NCBI GenBank assembly: GCA_031551885.1
Contig: JAVBMX010000028.1
Span: forward strand, 1-64,000
From: Frigididesulfovibrio sp031551885
GTDB lineage: Bacteria > Desulfobacterota > Desulfovibrionia > Desulfovibrionales > Desulfovibrionaceae
DNA length: 64,000 bases
Reading direction: 5' to 3'
Numbering within the stretch: position 1 is the first letter of the stretch; every line of letters starts with the position of its first letter. Made by a program: the position numbers and the translations under genes. The notes beneath the pieces were generated by a model. That model was not told the DNA's origin, did no database searches, and saw only the letters and a program-made list of their open reading frames with translations. Shown here piece after piece: positions 1 to 7,528 of the stretch.

Positions 1-69
1 CGGTTCTTGGTGCCCCACTTTCTTTCTTGTGCTCAGGTTTGTTGTGTCTTCTCGGGTGCGTGGGTTGGT

Positions 70-88
70 CCCCCCCCCCCCCCCCCCC
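70..88. repeat. Homopolymer run of 19 C
   Basis: Nineteen consecutive C residues. Runs of this length slip during replication and are also hard for sequencers, so the exact count may vary between cells or be an assembly error. It lies 26 bases left of the G-run hairpin and about 230 bases upstream of the DUF805 gene, too far to sit between its promoter elements with confidence. Confidence 0.85.
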
Positions 89-113
89 GCATCAATTATC
101 TTTTTTTTATATT

Positions 114-194
114 GGGGTTGGGGGGGGGGGGGGTAGGGGCAAAAACCCTTATTATCGGGTTGTGCCCCTCCCCCCGCCCCCCCAACCCCTTTTT
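114..194 (+). terminator. Large G-run/C-run hairpin followed by T5
   Basis: The left arm has GGGGTT (114-119), G14 (120-133), GGGGCA (136-141) and AACCC (144-148). The right arm has GGGTT (157-161), TGCCCC (163-168), a C6-G-C7 block (170-183) and AACCCC (184-189). These pair almost throughout, with an 8-base loop and one mismatch inside the C block. TTTTT follows at 190-194, the layout of a rho-independent terminator on the plus strand, probably for a gene left of the window. The stem core is homopolymeric, so it is prone to slippage. Confidence 0.55.
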
Positions 195-320
195 CTCAAA
201 CTTTCATTTAGAGTGCGGTGGGAGTTGGCGGTACGACGGCCGTCGCCGCGATGTAGGACGACAAGCCTTTGGCGACAAGTCTTTCTGGCGAACGGATACG
301 AGGAAACTGAAGGAGGAACC

Positions 321-809
321 ATGACCGGCACACGGCAGGCTTCACGGCTCAAGGAAACGTGGTTCGGGCGGATGTTCGGCAATGTCCGAGGAAGCATCGG
401 CCGCATGGATTACTTCAAAGGCGTGCTGCTGCTGTGGTTGATCATTGTGCTGGTCGGGCGTCTTTTTGCCGGGCGCGAGGATCTGTGGCAGACCCTGCAC
501 GCCGGCACGCCGGATGAGATTAAAAAGTTGGTGTTTCCGGCTTTGATGGTGCCGGTGCGCTTCGTCTGGATGTATTTTGACACCAAGCGCTTGCGTTCCT
601 TGGGATTGCCCGTTGTTCTGGCCGTCGTGACCCATGGGGCATTTATTGTGGATCAGTTCATCCCGGAGTTTGCTTTGCCCGGCTTGGCGGGTATGATCTT
701 CATCGTTTACGTCGTCTGCTTGATTCTTCTGCCTTCCCGCACAAAAATTATTGCTCACAGCCGCACCGGCCGCAAGCTGACCATTCTGGGAATGGGAGAG
801 AAAGGGTAG
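321..809 (+). CDS. DUF805-family inner-membrane protein
   Basis: A 162-residue membrane protein of unknown function. The segment GSIGRMDYFKG near residues 24-34 matches the G-R-I-x-R-x-x-Y/F-W entry to the first helix of DUF805 (YhaH-like) proteins. Hydrophobic segments lie at about 33-50, 70-85, 95-112 and 118-137, giving four predicted helices with a short basic C-terminus, as in that family. The start was chosen because AGGAGG at 311-316 has ideal spacing to ATG 321; upstream in-frame sequence is low complexity. It stands alone between a hairpin on its left and plus-strand terminator 1102-1136 on its right. DUF805 has no established biochemical role, so none is assigned. Confidence 0.75.
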   Translation: MTGTRQASRLKETWFGRMFGNVRGSIGRMDYFKGVLLLWLIIVLVGRLFAGREDLWQTLHAGTPDEIKKLVFPALMVPVRFVWMYFDTKRLRSLGLPVVLAVVTHGAFIVDQFIPEFALPGLAGMIFIVYVVCLILLPSRTKIIAHSRTGRKLTILGMGEKG

Positions 810-904
810 GGCGAAGGCAAGACGTTTTCTTTGTTTAAGCGCGTATACCTTCGCGGCGCGAGTCGCCTGAACGGGAGGTTGCCCGCCGTCGTCCAAAAAG
901 GATT

Positions 905-960
905 GCAAAGGGGTTACCCCTTTGCCGGGTGCAGGGCGGAGCCCTGTCCGCCGAAGGCGG
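905..960. repeat. Three-hairpin intergenic element
   Basis: Three perfect small hairpins in a row: GCAAAGGGG/CCCCTTTGC (905-913 with 917-925), CAGGGC/GCCCTG (932-937 with 941-946) and CCGCC/GGCGG (948-952 with 956-960), each with a 3-base loop. A comparable AAGGGG/CCCCTT hairpin lies at 41350-41370 in another intergenic gap, so this may be a dispersed REP-like family. Confidence 0.5.
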
Positions 961-992
961 TACATCAAATTTCTCTTTTCCTCTTTTTGCTT

Positions 993-1034
993 CCCTAAAA
1001 AACAACCCCGGCGCGGGAGGGAATCGCGCCGGGG
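993..1034 (-). terminator. Rho-independent terminator for the fliK-flgD-flgE operon
   Basis: A 10-bp perfect stem CCCCGGCGCG/CGCGCCGGGG (1006-1015 with 1025-1034) with a 9-base loop. Read on the minus strand it is followed by TTGTTTTTTA (1005 down to 996). It lies about 100 bases past the flgE stop and fits termination of the flagellar operon. Confidence 0.75.
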
Positions 1035-1101
1035 GCCGCCCGACAACCGGGCATAGGAACTGGGAGGGCGGGAACCGCTTCTTCCCGTATCCGATTTTTT
1101 T

Positions 1102-1136
1102 CGGCGGGCCGTTTTGCGCGGCCCGCCGCGTTTTTT
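1102..1136 (+). terminator. Rho-independent terminator, plus strand
   Basis: CGGCGGGCCG (1102-1111) pairs with CGGCCCGCCG (1119-1128) across a 7-base loop, followed by CG and T6 (1131-1136). It stops plus-strand transcription just before it would enter flgE from the wrong side; the T run overlaps the flgE stop codon. Confidence 0.75.
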
Positions 1137-3396
1137 ATCTCTTCATGTTGATGACCGTGTCCAGCATGGTGTCCACGGTGGTGATGGACTTGGAGTTGGC
1201 CTGGAAGCCGCGCTGCGTGGTGATCATCTGCACGAACTCGGTGGCCAGGTCCACGTTGGATTGCTCCAAGGAGTTGGACTCGGTGGTGCCGAAGCTGCCC
1301 GTACCCGCCGCGCCGCTGGTGGGAAGACCGGAAGCGCGCGTTTCCGTGAACAGGTTGCCGCCTTCCCGGTGCAGGTTTTGCTTGCTGGGGAAGTCGTACA
1401 GGGTGAGCTGGAAGAGTTCCAGGGTCACGCCGTTGGAGTAGGCGGCGGAAAGCACGCCGTCCTGGCTTACGGTCACGTAGCGCAGTTCACCGTAGGTGTA
1501 TCCGTCCTGCGAGGCGAAACGCTCGTAGAAGTTGTTGCCCTTGTTGTTGGTGTAGCTGGTGCTGGCGTTGTTTTGCTTTTCGGCCGTGTTCTGCATCCCG
1601 TAGTAGTTGAAGGTCTGGGTGCCGGGAATGGGCGTATTGGTTCCCGGGTAGCACTTGGGCACTTCGCGCGTGCTGGCGGCCGGCGTGGCCGAGATCACGG
1701 GTTGGGTCGTGTCGGGCCGGGCCGTGACGACGATGTTGTTTGAGGCCAACTGGGCGGCCGTGTAAGTGATGCCGGTGGCCGTGCCGGGGTAGCCGTTGTA
1801 TTCTTCGTACTCAAGCGTGCTTGTGTTGTAGCGGTAGGTGTAGCCGGGGGTGGAGCCGCTGCCGCTGCTGTTGTACACGTATTGGCCGCCCTGCTGCTGC
1901 TGGGCGTATACATAGCCGTTGCCGCCGTCGGCTTCATGGGCGCCGAGGCCGGCGGAAGTGGCCTTTTGCTTGTAAATCTTGGTGGCGCCGTTGCCGTTGA
2001 CGTTGGCGGCGTCGAGCACTTCGCCGGGGCTGGTGACCGTATCGCCCGAGGCCGTGTCTTTTTGGTAGTAGATCACGTTGTTCGCGCCGACCACGCCGGT
2101 TTCGGACTGGAACTCGCCGATGCCGGAGATGTAGGTGCCGGGGCTGGTGCCGTTCGGGGCATGCTCGACCTTGTCCGTGCCGGTGGGGGTCGTCCAGGTG
2201 GCGATGGTGGCGGGGGCGTTGCCGGACCAGTACGGGGTCTTGCTGCGCAGGCCCAGGTTCATTTCAATCAGGTAGCCGTCGGCATTCTTGTTGATTTGCG
2301 TGCCGGACGTATCCCAGGCCGTGCTGGCGCCGTCGCGGCCGGAGAAGTTGGGGGCGAACACGGGGAAGCCGTTGGCCGAAATGGGGGATTCTTTCCAGTT
2401 GGCCATGTTGCCCATGTCCTGCGACGTGGGAACATACGCGGTCTGATCCTTGATTTGGCCGCTGCTGTCGAACACCAGGGTGCCGGACATGAGCAGACCT
2501 TTGTACTTGTCGGGCACCGCGCCGCCGGGAGAGGGCGGATCGGTGAAGTTGCGCATGTCTTCGGAGGGGTCCATGGTGACCACATATTCCCAGACGATTT
2601 CGTTCTGCTTCATGTTCTGGATGTTGGTATTCACGGTCTGTTCGACCCGGTCGAAGTAAATGGTCAATTTGTGGCTCTGGCCGCCTTCGTCGAACACTTC
2701 GATTGGCTGGGCGTACGCATAGGTCTGGGACCCCAGGGGCGTAATCTCGCCCAGGGAGTTGGGGGTGGCGTCCCAGGTGTTCAGGAGCGAGAAGAAGGGG
2801 AAGTCTTCGTTCACGCACTTGTCGTTGCCGGTGCCGGAGTCAAGGTTGACGTCCAGGGTCATGTGGTTGGTATGCTTGGGGTCGCAGCTGAACGTGTCGA
2901 GCTTGACGTCCTGGGGCGTACCGGTGCCGATGATTCGCGAGCCGCCGGTGGCCGAAGCGCCGGTGGAGGCCATCAGGGAGCGGGACGAGTTGTCGATTTC
3001 CCAGCCCTGGAGCACGTAGCCGTGGGGGTCGGTCAGGTAGCCGTCTTTATCGAACCGGAAGTTGCCGGCCCGGGTATAGTAGCTGGTGTTGTCGTTCTTG
3101 GGCTTGACGCAAAAGAACCCGTTGCCGGCAATGGCGATGTCGGTTGTTTCCGTGGTGGTTTCAAAAGATCCCTGAACAAAGTTGTTCATGACGATGCCAA
3201 TGCGCGTGCCCCGGCCGACCTGGCCCATGCCGGCCGCCGTGCCCACGTACTGGCTGACGAAGTCTTCGAAGTCCATCCGCGCGCCTTTGAAGCCCACGGT
3301 GTTGACGTTGGAAATGTTGTTGCCGATGACGTTCATCTTTTCGCCGTGAACGAGCAGGCCGGACACGCTGGTCCACATACTTGCGGTAAGACTCAT
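1135..3396 (-). CDS. flgE: Flagellar hook protein FlgE (long form)
   Basis: Structural subunit of the flagellar hook, exported by the flagellar type III apparatus and polymerised under the FlgD cap. The N-terminus (ASMWTSVSGLL, then NNISNVNTVGFK near 26-37) and C-terminus (DLATEFVQMITTQRGFQANS, ending near INMKR) are the coiled-coil D0 segments typical of rod/hook proteins. At 753 residues it is far longer than the roughly 400 of enteric FlgE; the extra length is a Gly/Thr/Tyr/Asn-rich central part, presumably surface-exposed hook domains. A GGAGG Shine-Dalgarno lies 8 bases upstream of ATG 3396. It is last in the fliK-flgD-flgE operon, 59 bases after flgD. Confidence 0.96.
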   Translation of the reverse strand: MSLTASMWTSVSGLLVHGEKMNVIGNNISNVNTVGFKGARMDFEDFVSQYVGTAAGMGQVGRGTRIGIVMNNFVQGSFETTTETTDIAIAGNGFFCVKPKNDNTSYYTRAGNFRFDKDGYLTDPHGYVLQGWEIDNSSRSLMASTGASATGGSRIIGTGTPQDVKLDTFSCDPKHTNHMTLDVNLDSGTGNDKCVNEDFPFFSLLNTWDATPNSLGEITPLGSQTYAYAQPIEVFDEGGQSHKLTIYFDRVEQTVNTNIQNMKQNEIVWEYVVTMDPSEDMRNFTDPPSPGGAVPDKYKGLLMSGTLVFDSSGQIKDQTAYVPTSQDMGNMANWKESPISANGFPVFAPNFSGRDGASTAWDTSGTQINKNADGYLIEMNLGLRSKTPYWSGNAPATIATWTTPTGTDKVEHAPNGTSPGTYISGIGEFQSETGVVGANNVIYYQKDTASGDTVTSPGEVLDAANVNGNGATKIYKQKATSAGLGAHEADGGNGYVYAQQQQGGQYVYNSSGSGSTPGYTYRYNTSTLEYEEYNGYPGTATGITYTAAQLASNNIVVTARPDTTQPVISATPAASTREVPKCYPGTNTPIPGTQTFNYYGMQNTAEKQNNASTSYTNNKGNNFYERFASQDGYTYGELRYVTVSQDGVLSAAYSNGVTLELFQLTLYDFPSKQNLHREGGNLFTETRASGLPTSGAAGTGSFGTTESNSLEQSNVDLATEFVQMITTQRGFQANSKSITTVDTMLDTVINMKR

Positions 3397-3455
3397 GATA
3401 TCCCTCCAAGTGATTTCCCCTGCGGGGAAGTGTAATCGAATTGTTTCCCGCGCCG

Positions 3456-4220
3456 TTAGGCGTCGCCGGTTTTATCGTCTGTCTTGTCATCCGTTTTGCC
3501 GCCATCCTTTTTCTCTTCCTCTTTCGAGGGATAGGAGACGACCTGCACGTCGTTGATCCGCACCTTTCTACCGTCGTTCAAGTAGAGGTAGTGGTTGCCG
3601 TCTTCGGAGGCCTCGACCGCCACCACAAGACCGTCGGATTCCGTGTTGATGAGCACGTTGTCGCCGGATGCGTTGGTGCCGGACACCGTGATGATGTAGG
3701 TGCCATCGGCCATATCCTTGCCGTTGTTGTCCTTGCCGGTCCAGGTGTACGGGTAGGTGCCGGCGGAGACCGCTCCCAGCGAATCGCTGAACACCAGCTT
3801 GTCGGGCTTGCCGTTCGCGGTGGTGCTGTAAATGTTGATCGTGCCGCCGGCGATGTTTTGGGGAATGTCCGCATACAGGGTGCTGACGTAGTCGCCCTTA
3901 TGGGTGACATAGTCGCCCTTGGCCGACACCTGGGTGCCGATGAACGAGGCGGCGTTCACGATTTGCTGCTTGACCATGGAGGCGTTCATGCTTTCAACGC
4001 CCTTGTTGATGTTCTGCAGTTCTTCCAACGAGGTGAACTGGGCGAGCTGGGCGATGAATTCCTTGTCTTCCGCCGGGTTCAAAGGATCCTGGTGCGAAAG
4101 TTGGGCGACCAGAAGCTTCAGGAACATGTCCTTGTCGGATGCCGTACGGCTCGTTCCGCTGGTGGCGGCGGCAACGCTTTTTTCATAGCTGCCGAGTATG
4201 TCGTTGGTTGCGTATGACAT
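3456..4220 (-). CDS. flgD: Hook assembly cap protein FlgD
   Basis: Scaffold needed for hook polymerisation; it caps the growing hook and is absent from the finished flagellum. The conserved segment DKDMFLKLLVAQLSHQDPLNP-type near residues 30-50 identifies the family, and the middle carries the FlgD Ig/FLG-like fold region with PYTWTGKDNNGK. The last residues are a K/D/T-rich low-complexity tail ending KTDDKTGDA, unusual for FlgD. ATG 4220 (254 residues) is preferred over an upstream ATG at 4256 because GAGGAA lies 7 bases before it and the upstream codons fall within the end of fliK. It follows fliK by 10 bases and precedes flgE. Confidence 0.93.
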   Translation of the reverse strand: MSYATNDILGSYEKSVAAATSGTSRTASDKDMFLKLLVAQLSHQDPLNPAEDKEFIAQLAQFTSLEELQNINKGVESMNASMVKQQIVNAASFIGTQVSAKGDYVTHKGDYVSTLYADIPQNIAGGTINIYSTTANGKPDKLVFSDSLGAVSAGTYPYTWTGKDNNGKDMADGTYIITVSGTNASGDNVLINTESDGLVVAVEASEDGNHYLYLNDGRKVRINDVQVVSYPSKEEEKKDGGKTDDKTDDKTGDA

Positions 4221-4230
4221 GAGTGGTTCC

Positions 4231-5802
4231 TCAGGCGACGATATGCAGGCCTTCACGGCCGGTTTGCGTCGTAATGGTTGTGTGCCCGGCCTCGGCAGGG
4301 GAGGCGTCCCGCCTGATTTCGGCGAGGCGACGCATTCTGGCGCGTTCTTCGGCGTCGCGCATCAGGTTGTGTTGTTCGGCGCCGTCCCAATTCCAGGAGT
4401 TGAAATTGTCCTGCAGACCTGTTTGCACTTCCAATTCGGCAACCTTGAGGCCCGCTTCTTCCAACGAGGTCTTGAGCTGCTGCAATTGTTCCGAAAGAAC
4501 GGCCGCGCTTTCCGGGCTTTCGGCCCGGATGGTGGCCCGCACTTCGCCGTTGTGCACCGACAGCATCAAGTTCACCTGCCCCAATTCCTGAGGATTCAGT
4601 TGCAGGGTCAGGCGTCCTCCGCCATTGGCGAAGGTGTTGAGCATGCCGTTTTCGACCTGGGAAAAAATTTCCTGAGAGTATTTTCCGGCCGTTTCCGCCA
4701 AAGGCGTCCGGGCCGGGGCGGCGTTCGCCTGCGGCGAGGCCTGCATGGAAGCGGCGGCGTCCATGCGTTCGAGCATCCGGTTCAGGATGTGTTCGCCGGA
4801 AGGCTTTTTCACCGGGGCGCTCTCGGGTTCCGGAGTATTTTTGGACAGGATGCGTTCGGCGCGGCCCATGCCGTCGCGCACAAAGCCGGGGTCTTCGCGG
4901 TGTGAACCGTCTTTGTCCGAGGGGTTGCGCCCGGCCGTATCGCCAAGTCCGGCATCGATCTTCTTGTTCACCGTGCTCTGCATCATGGATTCAGAGTAGT
5001 CGCTCAGGCGGGTGCCCTTGGCGTCGGCGGAGGGATCGGCCTTCTTGTTGAGCTTGGCTTCGTTCAGGGCGTCTTCCATGGCGGCGCGCATCTGCTTTTT
5101 CACGCCCGCGGCGGCCAGATCCTTGGCGGCGAGTTCCCGCCCGGCCTCGGCCAGCATGGCTTCCAGCTGCTTGCCGGAAATGGCGGCGCTTTGGCCTTCG
5201 GCCAGAAGCTTTTGAATTTGCTTTTGCACGCCGTCGGAAAGATCCAGCCCTTTCAGCAGAGCGGAAAGTTCCTCGCCGTGCATTTCCATTTGTTCGACAT
5301 CGCCGAGCTTTCCGTTGATCTTGCGCCATACGGCGGCGGAAGCGCCCTTGTCGGCAAGGCCCAGCAGTTCTTCGGCCTCATCGGCGTTGAACCCGAGCTT
5401 TTGCATGACCTGACGAAAGTCGAGACGCTCTTGCCCTTCCAACTCCGGCGAAACGCGGGAGGTCCCGGCAAGGGCCGCGAACATGCGTCCCACGGTCATG
5501 GGAGCGCCGGAAGCCAGGAGTTGATCGATGGTTTCCAGGCTCGCCTCTTGGGCTCCGCGCTTCTTCAGGGCGTTTTGCAGCAACTCGGCCCGCTTGCGGT
5601 CCAACGTGCCGCTTTCGCGCTCCAACGCTTCGAAGCCGGGCGGCAGGCCCGTATAATCTTCGCGTCCTTCTTCAATGAAAGACGACAGAACGTTGTTGAA
5701 AGAAGAGTTCTCTTCGGCGCGGCCAAAGGCGTTTGGGGCCTGTTCCGTGAACGGGGCCGCCGCTGTGGTGAACTCCAGAGGAGATGAGGGCAAAAATTGC
5801 AT
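4231..5802 (-). CDS. fliK: Flagellar hook-length control protein FliK
   Basis: Molecular ruler and substrate-specificity switch of the flagellar export gate. The N-terminal 350 residues are variable and charged, as expected. The C-terminal Flg_hook domain is recognisable around residues 400-490, with GGGRLTLQLNPQELGQVNL, EVRATIRAESPESAAVL and AGLKVAELEVQ. Length is 523 residues from ATG 5802, chosen because AAGGAG at 5810-5815 has good spacing and a sigma-54 promoter lies immediately upstream; an in-frame start at 5844 falls inside that promoter. First gene of fliK-flgD-flgE, so hook genes appear co-expressed late in flagellar assembly. Confidence 0.9.
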   Translation of the reverse strand: MQFLPSSPLEFTTAAAPFTEQAPNAFGRAEENSSFNNVLSSFIEEGREDYTGLPPGFEALERESGTLDRKRAELLQNALKKRGAQEASLETIDQLLASGAPMTVGRMFAALAGTSRVSPELEGQERLDFRQVMQKLGFNADEAEELLGLADKGASAAVWRKINGKLGDVEQMEMHGEELSALLKGLDLSDGVQKQIQKLLAEGQSAAISGKQLEAMLAEAGRELAAKDLAAAGVKKQMRAAMEDALNEAKLNKKADPSADAKGTRLSDYSESMMQSTVNKKIDAGLGDTAGRNPSDKDGSHREDPGFVRDGMGRAERILSKNTPEPESAPVKKPSGEHILNRMLERMDAAASMQASPQANAAPARTPLAETAGKYSQEIFSQVENGMLNTFANGGGRLTLQLNPQELGQVNLMLSVHNGEVRATIRAESPESAAVLSEQLQQLKTSLEEAGLKVAELEVQTGLQDNFNSWNWDGAEQHNLMRDAEERARMRRLAEIRRDASPAEAGHTTITTQTGREGLHIVA

Positions 5803-6067
5803 GAGTTGGCTCCTTGGACCGGGTATTTTCAAAGCCCGTGCCAAAGACGACCGGCGGTGGTGTGTTTTTCATAATATGCTGAATTAATATATACTTTATC
5901 TTGTCTTGTTGTTCCCCCTTGCGCATATTGGCGGCAAAAACATCCGGGTCGGCGGCGCGACGGCTTCGCGTTGCTTCCACCCGACTTCAGGTGTATACTC
6001 ACGAAGGAGATTGGAAATCAACCGCAACGACCGCCGTGTGAGCGGTCGACAAACCTGGGAGCTATCT
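5803..6067. promoter_or_regulatory. Divergent intergenic region fliK / CopZ-like gene
   Basis: Holds the minus-strand sigma-54 promoter of fliK (5828-5844). AT-rich sequence around 5870-5900 is a likely place for a plus-strand promoter, but no clear -35/-10 pair was identified. GGGAG at 6057-6062 is the Shine-Dalgarno of the metallochaperone gene. Confidence 0.45.
5828..5844 (-). promoter_or_regulatory. Sigma-54 promoter of fliK-flgD-flgE
   Basis: On the minus strand the sequence reads TTGGCACGGGCTTTGAA. It matches the -24/-12 consensus YTGGCACGRNNNTTGCW at every fixed position except the final C of TTGC, which is A. The predicted start, near 5817, leaves a very short leader before the fliK Shine-Dalgarno. 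In polar-flagellate bacteria hook genes are commonly under RpoN and an FlrC-type activator; no such activator is in this window. Confidence 0.65.
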
Positions 6068-6271
6068 ATGCCGTCGATTACCGTGAAAGGCATGAGCTGC
6101 GGACATTGCGTCAGTGCCGTCACCAAGGCTGTGGCCGCCGTGCCCGGAACCGCCGAAGTGGCGGTGGACCTGCAAAAAGGCGAAGCCTCGTGGAAGAACG
6201 CCGACTCGGGCAAACCCGCCGACGTGGAAGCGATCAAGCAGGCTGTACGAGCCATTGGGTTTGAAGCCTAG
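6068..6271 (+). CDS. Small heavy-metal-associated (CopZ-like) protein
   Basis: A 67-residue single HMA domain, the size of copper chaperones of the CopZ/Atx1 type. The metal-binding loop GMSCGHC is at residues 8-14 (Cys11, Cys14), followed by the alternating beta-alpha pattern ending AIKQAVRAIGFEA. It probably carries Cu(I) in the cytoplasm to the CopA ATPase encoded nearby at 7525-9978, though it is on the other strand and not in the same operon. ATG 6068 has GGGAG 6 bases upstream. Mercury or other soft-metal binding cannot be excluded from sequence. Confidence 0.85.
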   Translation: MPSITVKGMSCGHCVSAVTKAVAAVPGTAEVAVDLQKGEASWKNADSGKPADVEAIKQAVRAIGFEA

Positions 6272-6359
6272 GCAGTGCTGTTCCGAGTGTTTTGTCCCCG
6301 GCGGAGAACAAAAATCTTCCCTGTGACAACACCGCCGCATGTATAAAGGAGAGGATCCG

Positions 6360-6845
6360 ATGTCTGTGGATACGGTTCGGGCCCACCTGCAAGCCTTTGG
6401 TCTTGCCGATCGCCTACGGGAGTGCACGGAATCCTGCGCCACCGTGGATCTTGCCGCCGCCGCCCTCGGCGTGGAAAACGCCCGCATCGTCAAGACCCTC
6501 TCGTTCCGGGGTAAAGACGGTCCGGACGGACCGCGTTGCATCTTGGTGGCGGCCGCCGGCGATGCCCGGATCGACGGCAAAAAGTTTAAGGACACCTTCG
6601 GCGTCAAGTCGAAAATGCTCAACCATGAAGAAGCGGAAGCCTTTACCGGTCATGCCGTGGGAGGGGTTTGCCCCTTCGCTCTGGACGGGCGTCCGGCGGA
6701 TGTCTATCTGGATGAATCCATCCGACGCTTCGATGTGGTGTACCCGGCGGGCGGAGCCTGCAACGCCATGGTAAGCCTGAGCGTGGACGAGTTGTTTCGG
6801 GCCTCGGGGGCGGTCGGTTGGGTAAATGTCTGCAAGCTTGCTTAG
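6360..6845 (+). CDS. YbaK/EbsC-type aminoacyl-tRNA deacylase
   Basis: A 161-residue YbaK/ProX-like domain, a family that hydrolyses misacylated tRNA (for example Cys- or Ala-tRNA-Pro) in trans. Family features include the early VDLAAAALGVENARIVKTL segment, the ILVAAAGDARIDGKKFKDTFG region with the conserved lysines, and GHAVGGVCPFAL with the G-G-V-x-P-F motif near residues 93-104. The start at 6360 follows AGGAGAGGATCC; an in-frame ATG at 6339 precedes the Shine-Dalgarno and is rejected. The final G of its stop codon is the first base of the palindromic element at 6845-6992. Substrate tRNA is not predictable from sequence. Confidence 0.85.
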   Translation: MSVDTVRAHLQAFGLADRLRECTESCATVDLAAAALGVENARIVKTLSFRGKDGPDGPRCILVAAAGDARIDGKKFKDTFGVKSKMLNHEEAEAFTGHAVGGVCPFALDGRPADVYLDESIRRFDVVYPAGGACNAMVSLSVDELFRASGAVGWVNVCKLA

Positions 6846-6992
6846 GGGCTGTTTCCAAATAAATCTTTCGTCCAATTCCTGCGTCAAACGGCCCTTTCTG
6901 TTCCGGTCGAGTACCAAAAGAGTACACTTCCTTCGCAAAAGGGGCCGTTTTCCTTGTCCTTGGCGCGAAATCTTTTATTTGGAAACAGCCCC
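6845..6992. mobile_element. MITE-like 148-bp imperfect palindrome
   Basis: Perfect 19-bp terminal inverted repeats GGGGCTGTTTCCAAATAAA (6845-6863) and its complement (6974-6992). The interior is also roughly palindromic: AACGGCCC-TTT near 6888-6897 faces AAAGGGGCCGTT at 6938-6950, and GAGTAC occurs on both sides of the centre near 6909-6924. No coding frame is present. A GGGG-CTG terminus resembles several DDE insertion-sequence families, so it could be a non-autonomous derivative. No clear target-site duplication is visible: the left flank reads CTTA, the right flank CCAG. Confidence 0.6.
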
Positions 6993-7016
6993 CCAGCGAT
7001 GTCGCTAACATATGAA

Positions 7017-7050
7017 CCCCACCCGGATCTCGGGTGGGGCTTCGTTTTTT
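7017..7050 (+). terminator. Rho-independent terminator after the ybaK-like gene
   Basis: CCCCACCCG (7017-7025) pairs perfectly with CGGGTGGGG (7031-7039) across a 5-base loop, followed by CTTCG and T6 (7045-7050). It ends plus-strand transcription and separates it from the convergent copA operon. Confidence 0.85.
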
Positions 7051-7060
7051 GAGGCGGATT

Positions 7061-7528
7061 TCAGCCGGAAGGAGGCGGTTTTCCGGTAAAGACCTGCCGG
7101 AGCGAGATCGACGTTGTCAGCCAGTATAGGCAGCATCCATAAAAAATCAGGCCGGCCAGAGGGAAAAACAGAAGCCGCCGGAGTTCGCCGAGTCCCAGCA
7201 AGCTGTGGAAGAGAAAGAGAGGAAGGGCGCTCAAAGCGCAAAGAATCACGCTTACCCAGCAAAAGACTCGGCAGTGTTTTGGGGCGTTCGCGGCTCTGGT
7301 GTGAATCGCCTGAATGAGGAAAACCGTCCAGGCCGACACGATTCCGCAGACAAGCACGAAGATAAGCCGCTCATTGCCCAACAAAAAGGAATCGCTGTAC
7401 CGTGCAATTTCCTGGATGACGGTCACGCCGCACCACGCGGAGAAAGCCGCCGCCGCATAGAGGTGGAGCAGGAAAAGCGTGAGCGGGGGCGGAAGAGGCT
7501 GCCGGGCGGTGGAGCCGGTGTCGGTCAC
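7061..7528 (-). CDS. Small four-helix membrane protein of unknown function
   Basis: A 155-residue hydrophobic protein with about four transmembrane segments (roughly residues 15-40, 52-75, 85-112 and 118-145). No family motif was recognised; it lacks Met/His/Cys clusters that would mark a metal transporter. The start is GTG at 7526-7528, which overlaps the copA stop codon in the arrangement GTGA, and there is no internal Met to use instead. This coupling means it is translated with CopA, so a link to copper handling or to the membrane insertion of CopA is a reasonable but unproven inference. Confidence 0.7.
   Translation of the reverse strand: MTDTGSTARQPLPPPLTLFLLHLYAAAAFSAWCGVTVIQEIARYSDSFLLGNERLIFVLVCGIVSAWTVFLIQAIHTRAANAPKHCRVFCWVSVILCALSALPLFLFHSLLGLGELRRLLFFPLAGLIFYGCCLYWLTTSISLRQVFTGKPPPSG

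Larger units (their letters stand above)
1..320. other. Left-edge non-coding stretch with homopolymer runs
   Basis: No gene can be supported here. Open frames through this stretch translate to proline- and glycine-rich low-complexity peptides produced by the C and G runs, so they are not genes. The segment holds a run of 19 C, a T8 run, a large hairpin made mainly of G and C runs (annotated separately), and the Shine-Dalgarno sequence AGGAGG at 311-316 serving the gene that starts at 321. Confidence 0.7.
810..1134. other. Intergenic region between convergent genes: hairpins and terminators
   Basis: No gene is supported. The region lies between the ends of the DUF805 gene (plus) and flgE (minus). 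It holds three consecutive hairpins (905-960), a minus-strand terminator (993-1034) and a plus-strand terminator (1102-1136), all listed separately. Confidence 0.75.

Noticed and set aside
27..320. In-frame upstream extension of the DUF805 gene to position 27
   Set aside because: The added 98 codons are Pro/Gly runs caused by homopolymers; a strong Shine-Dalgarno precedes ATG 321.
1882..3435. Long plus-strand open frame (over 500 codons) opposite flgE
   Set aside because: It is the shadow of a GC-rich gene on the other strand; the translation is Gly/Val/Ala/His-biased with no family features.
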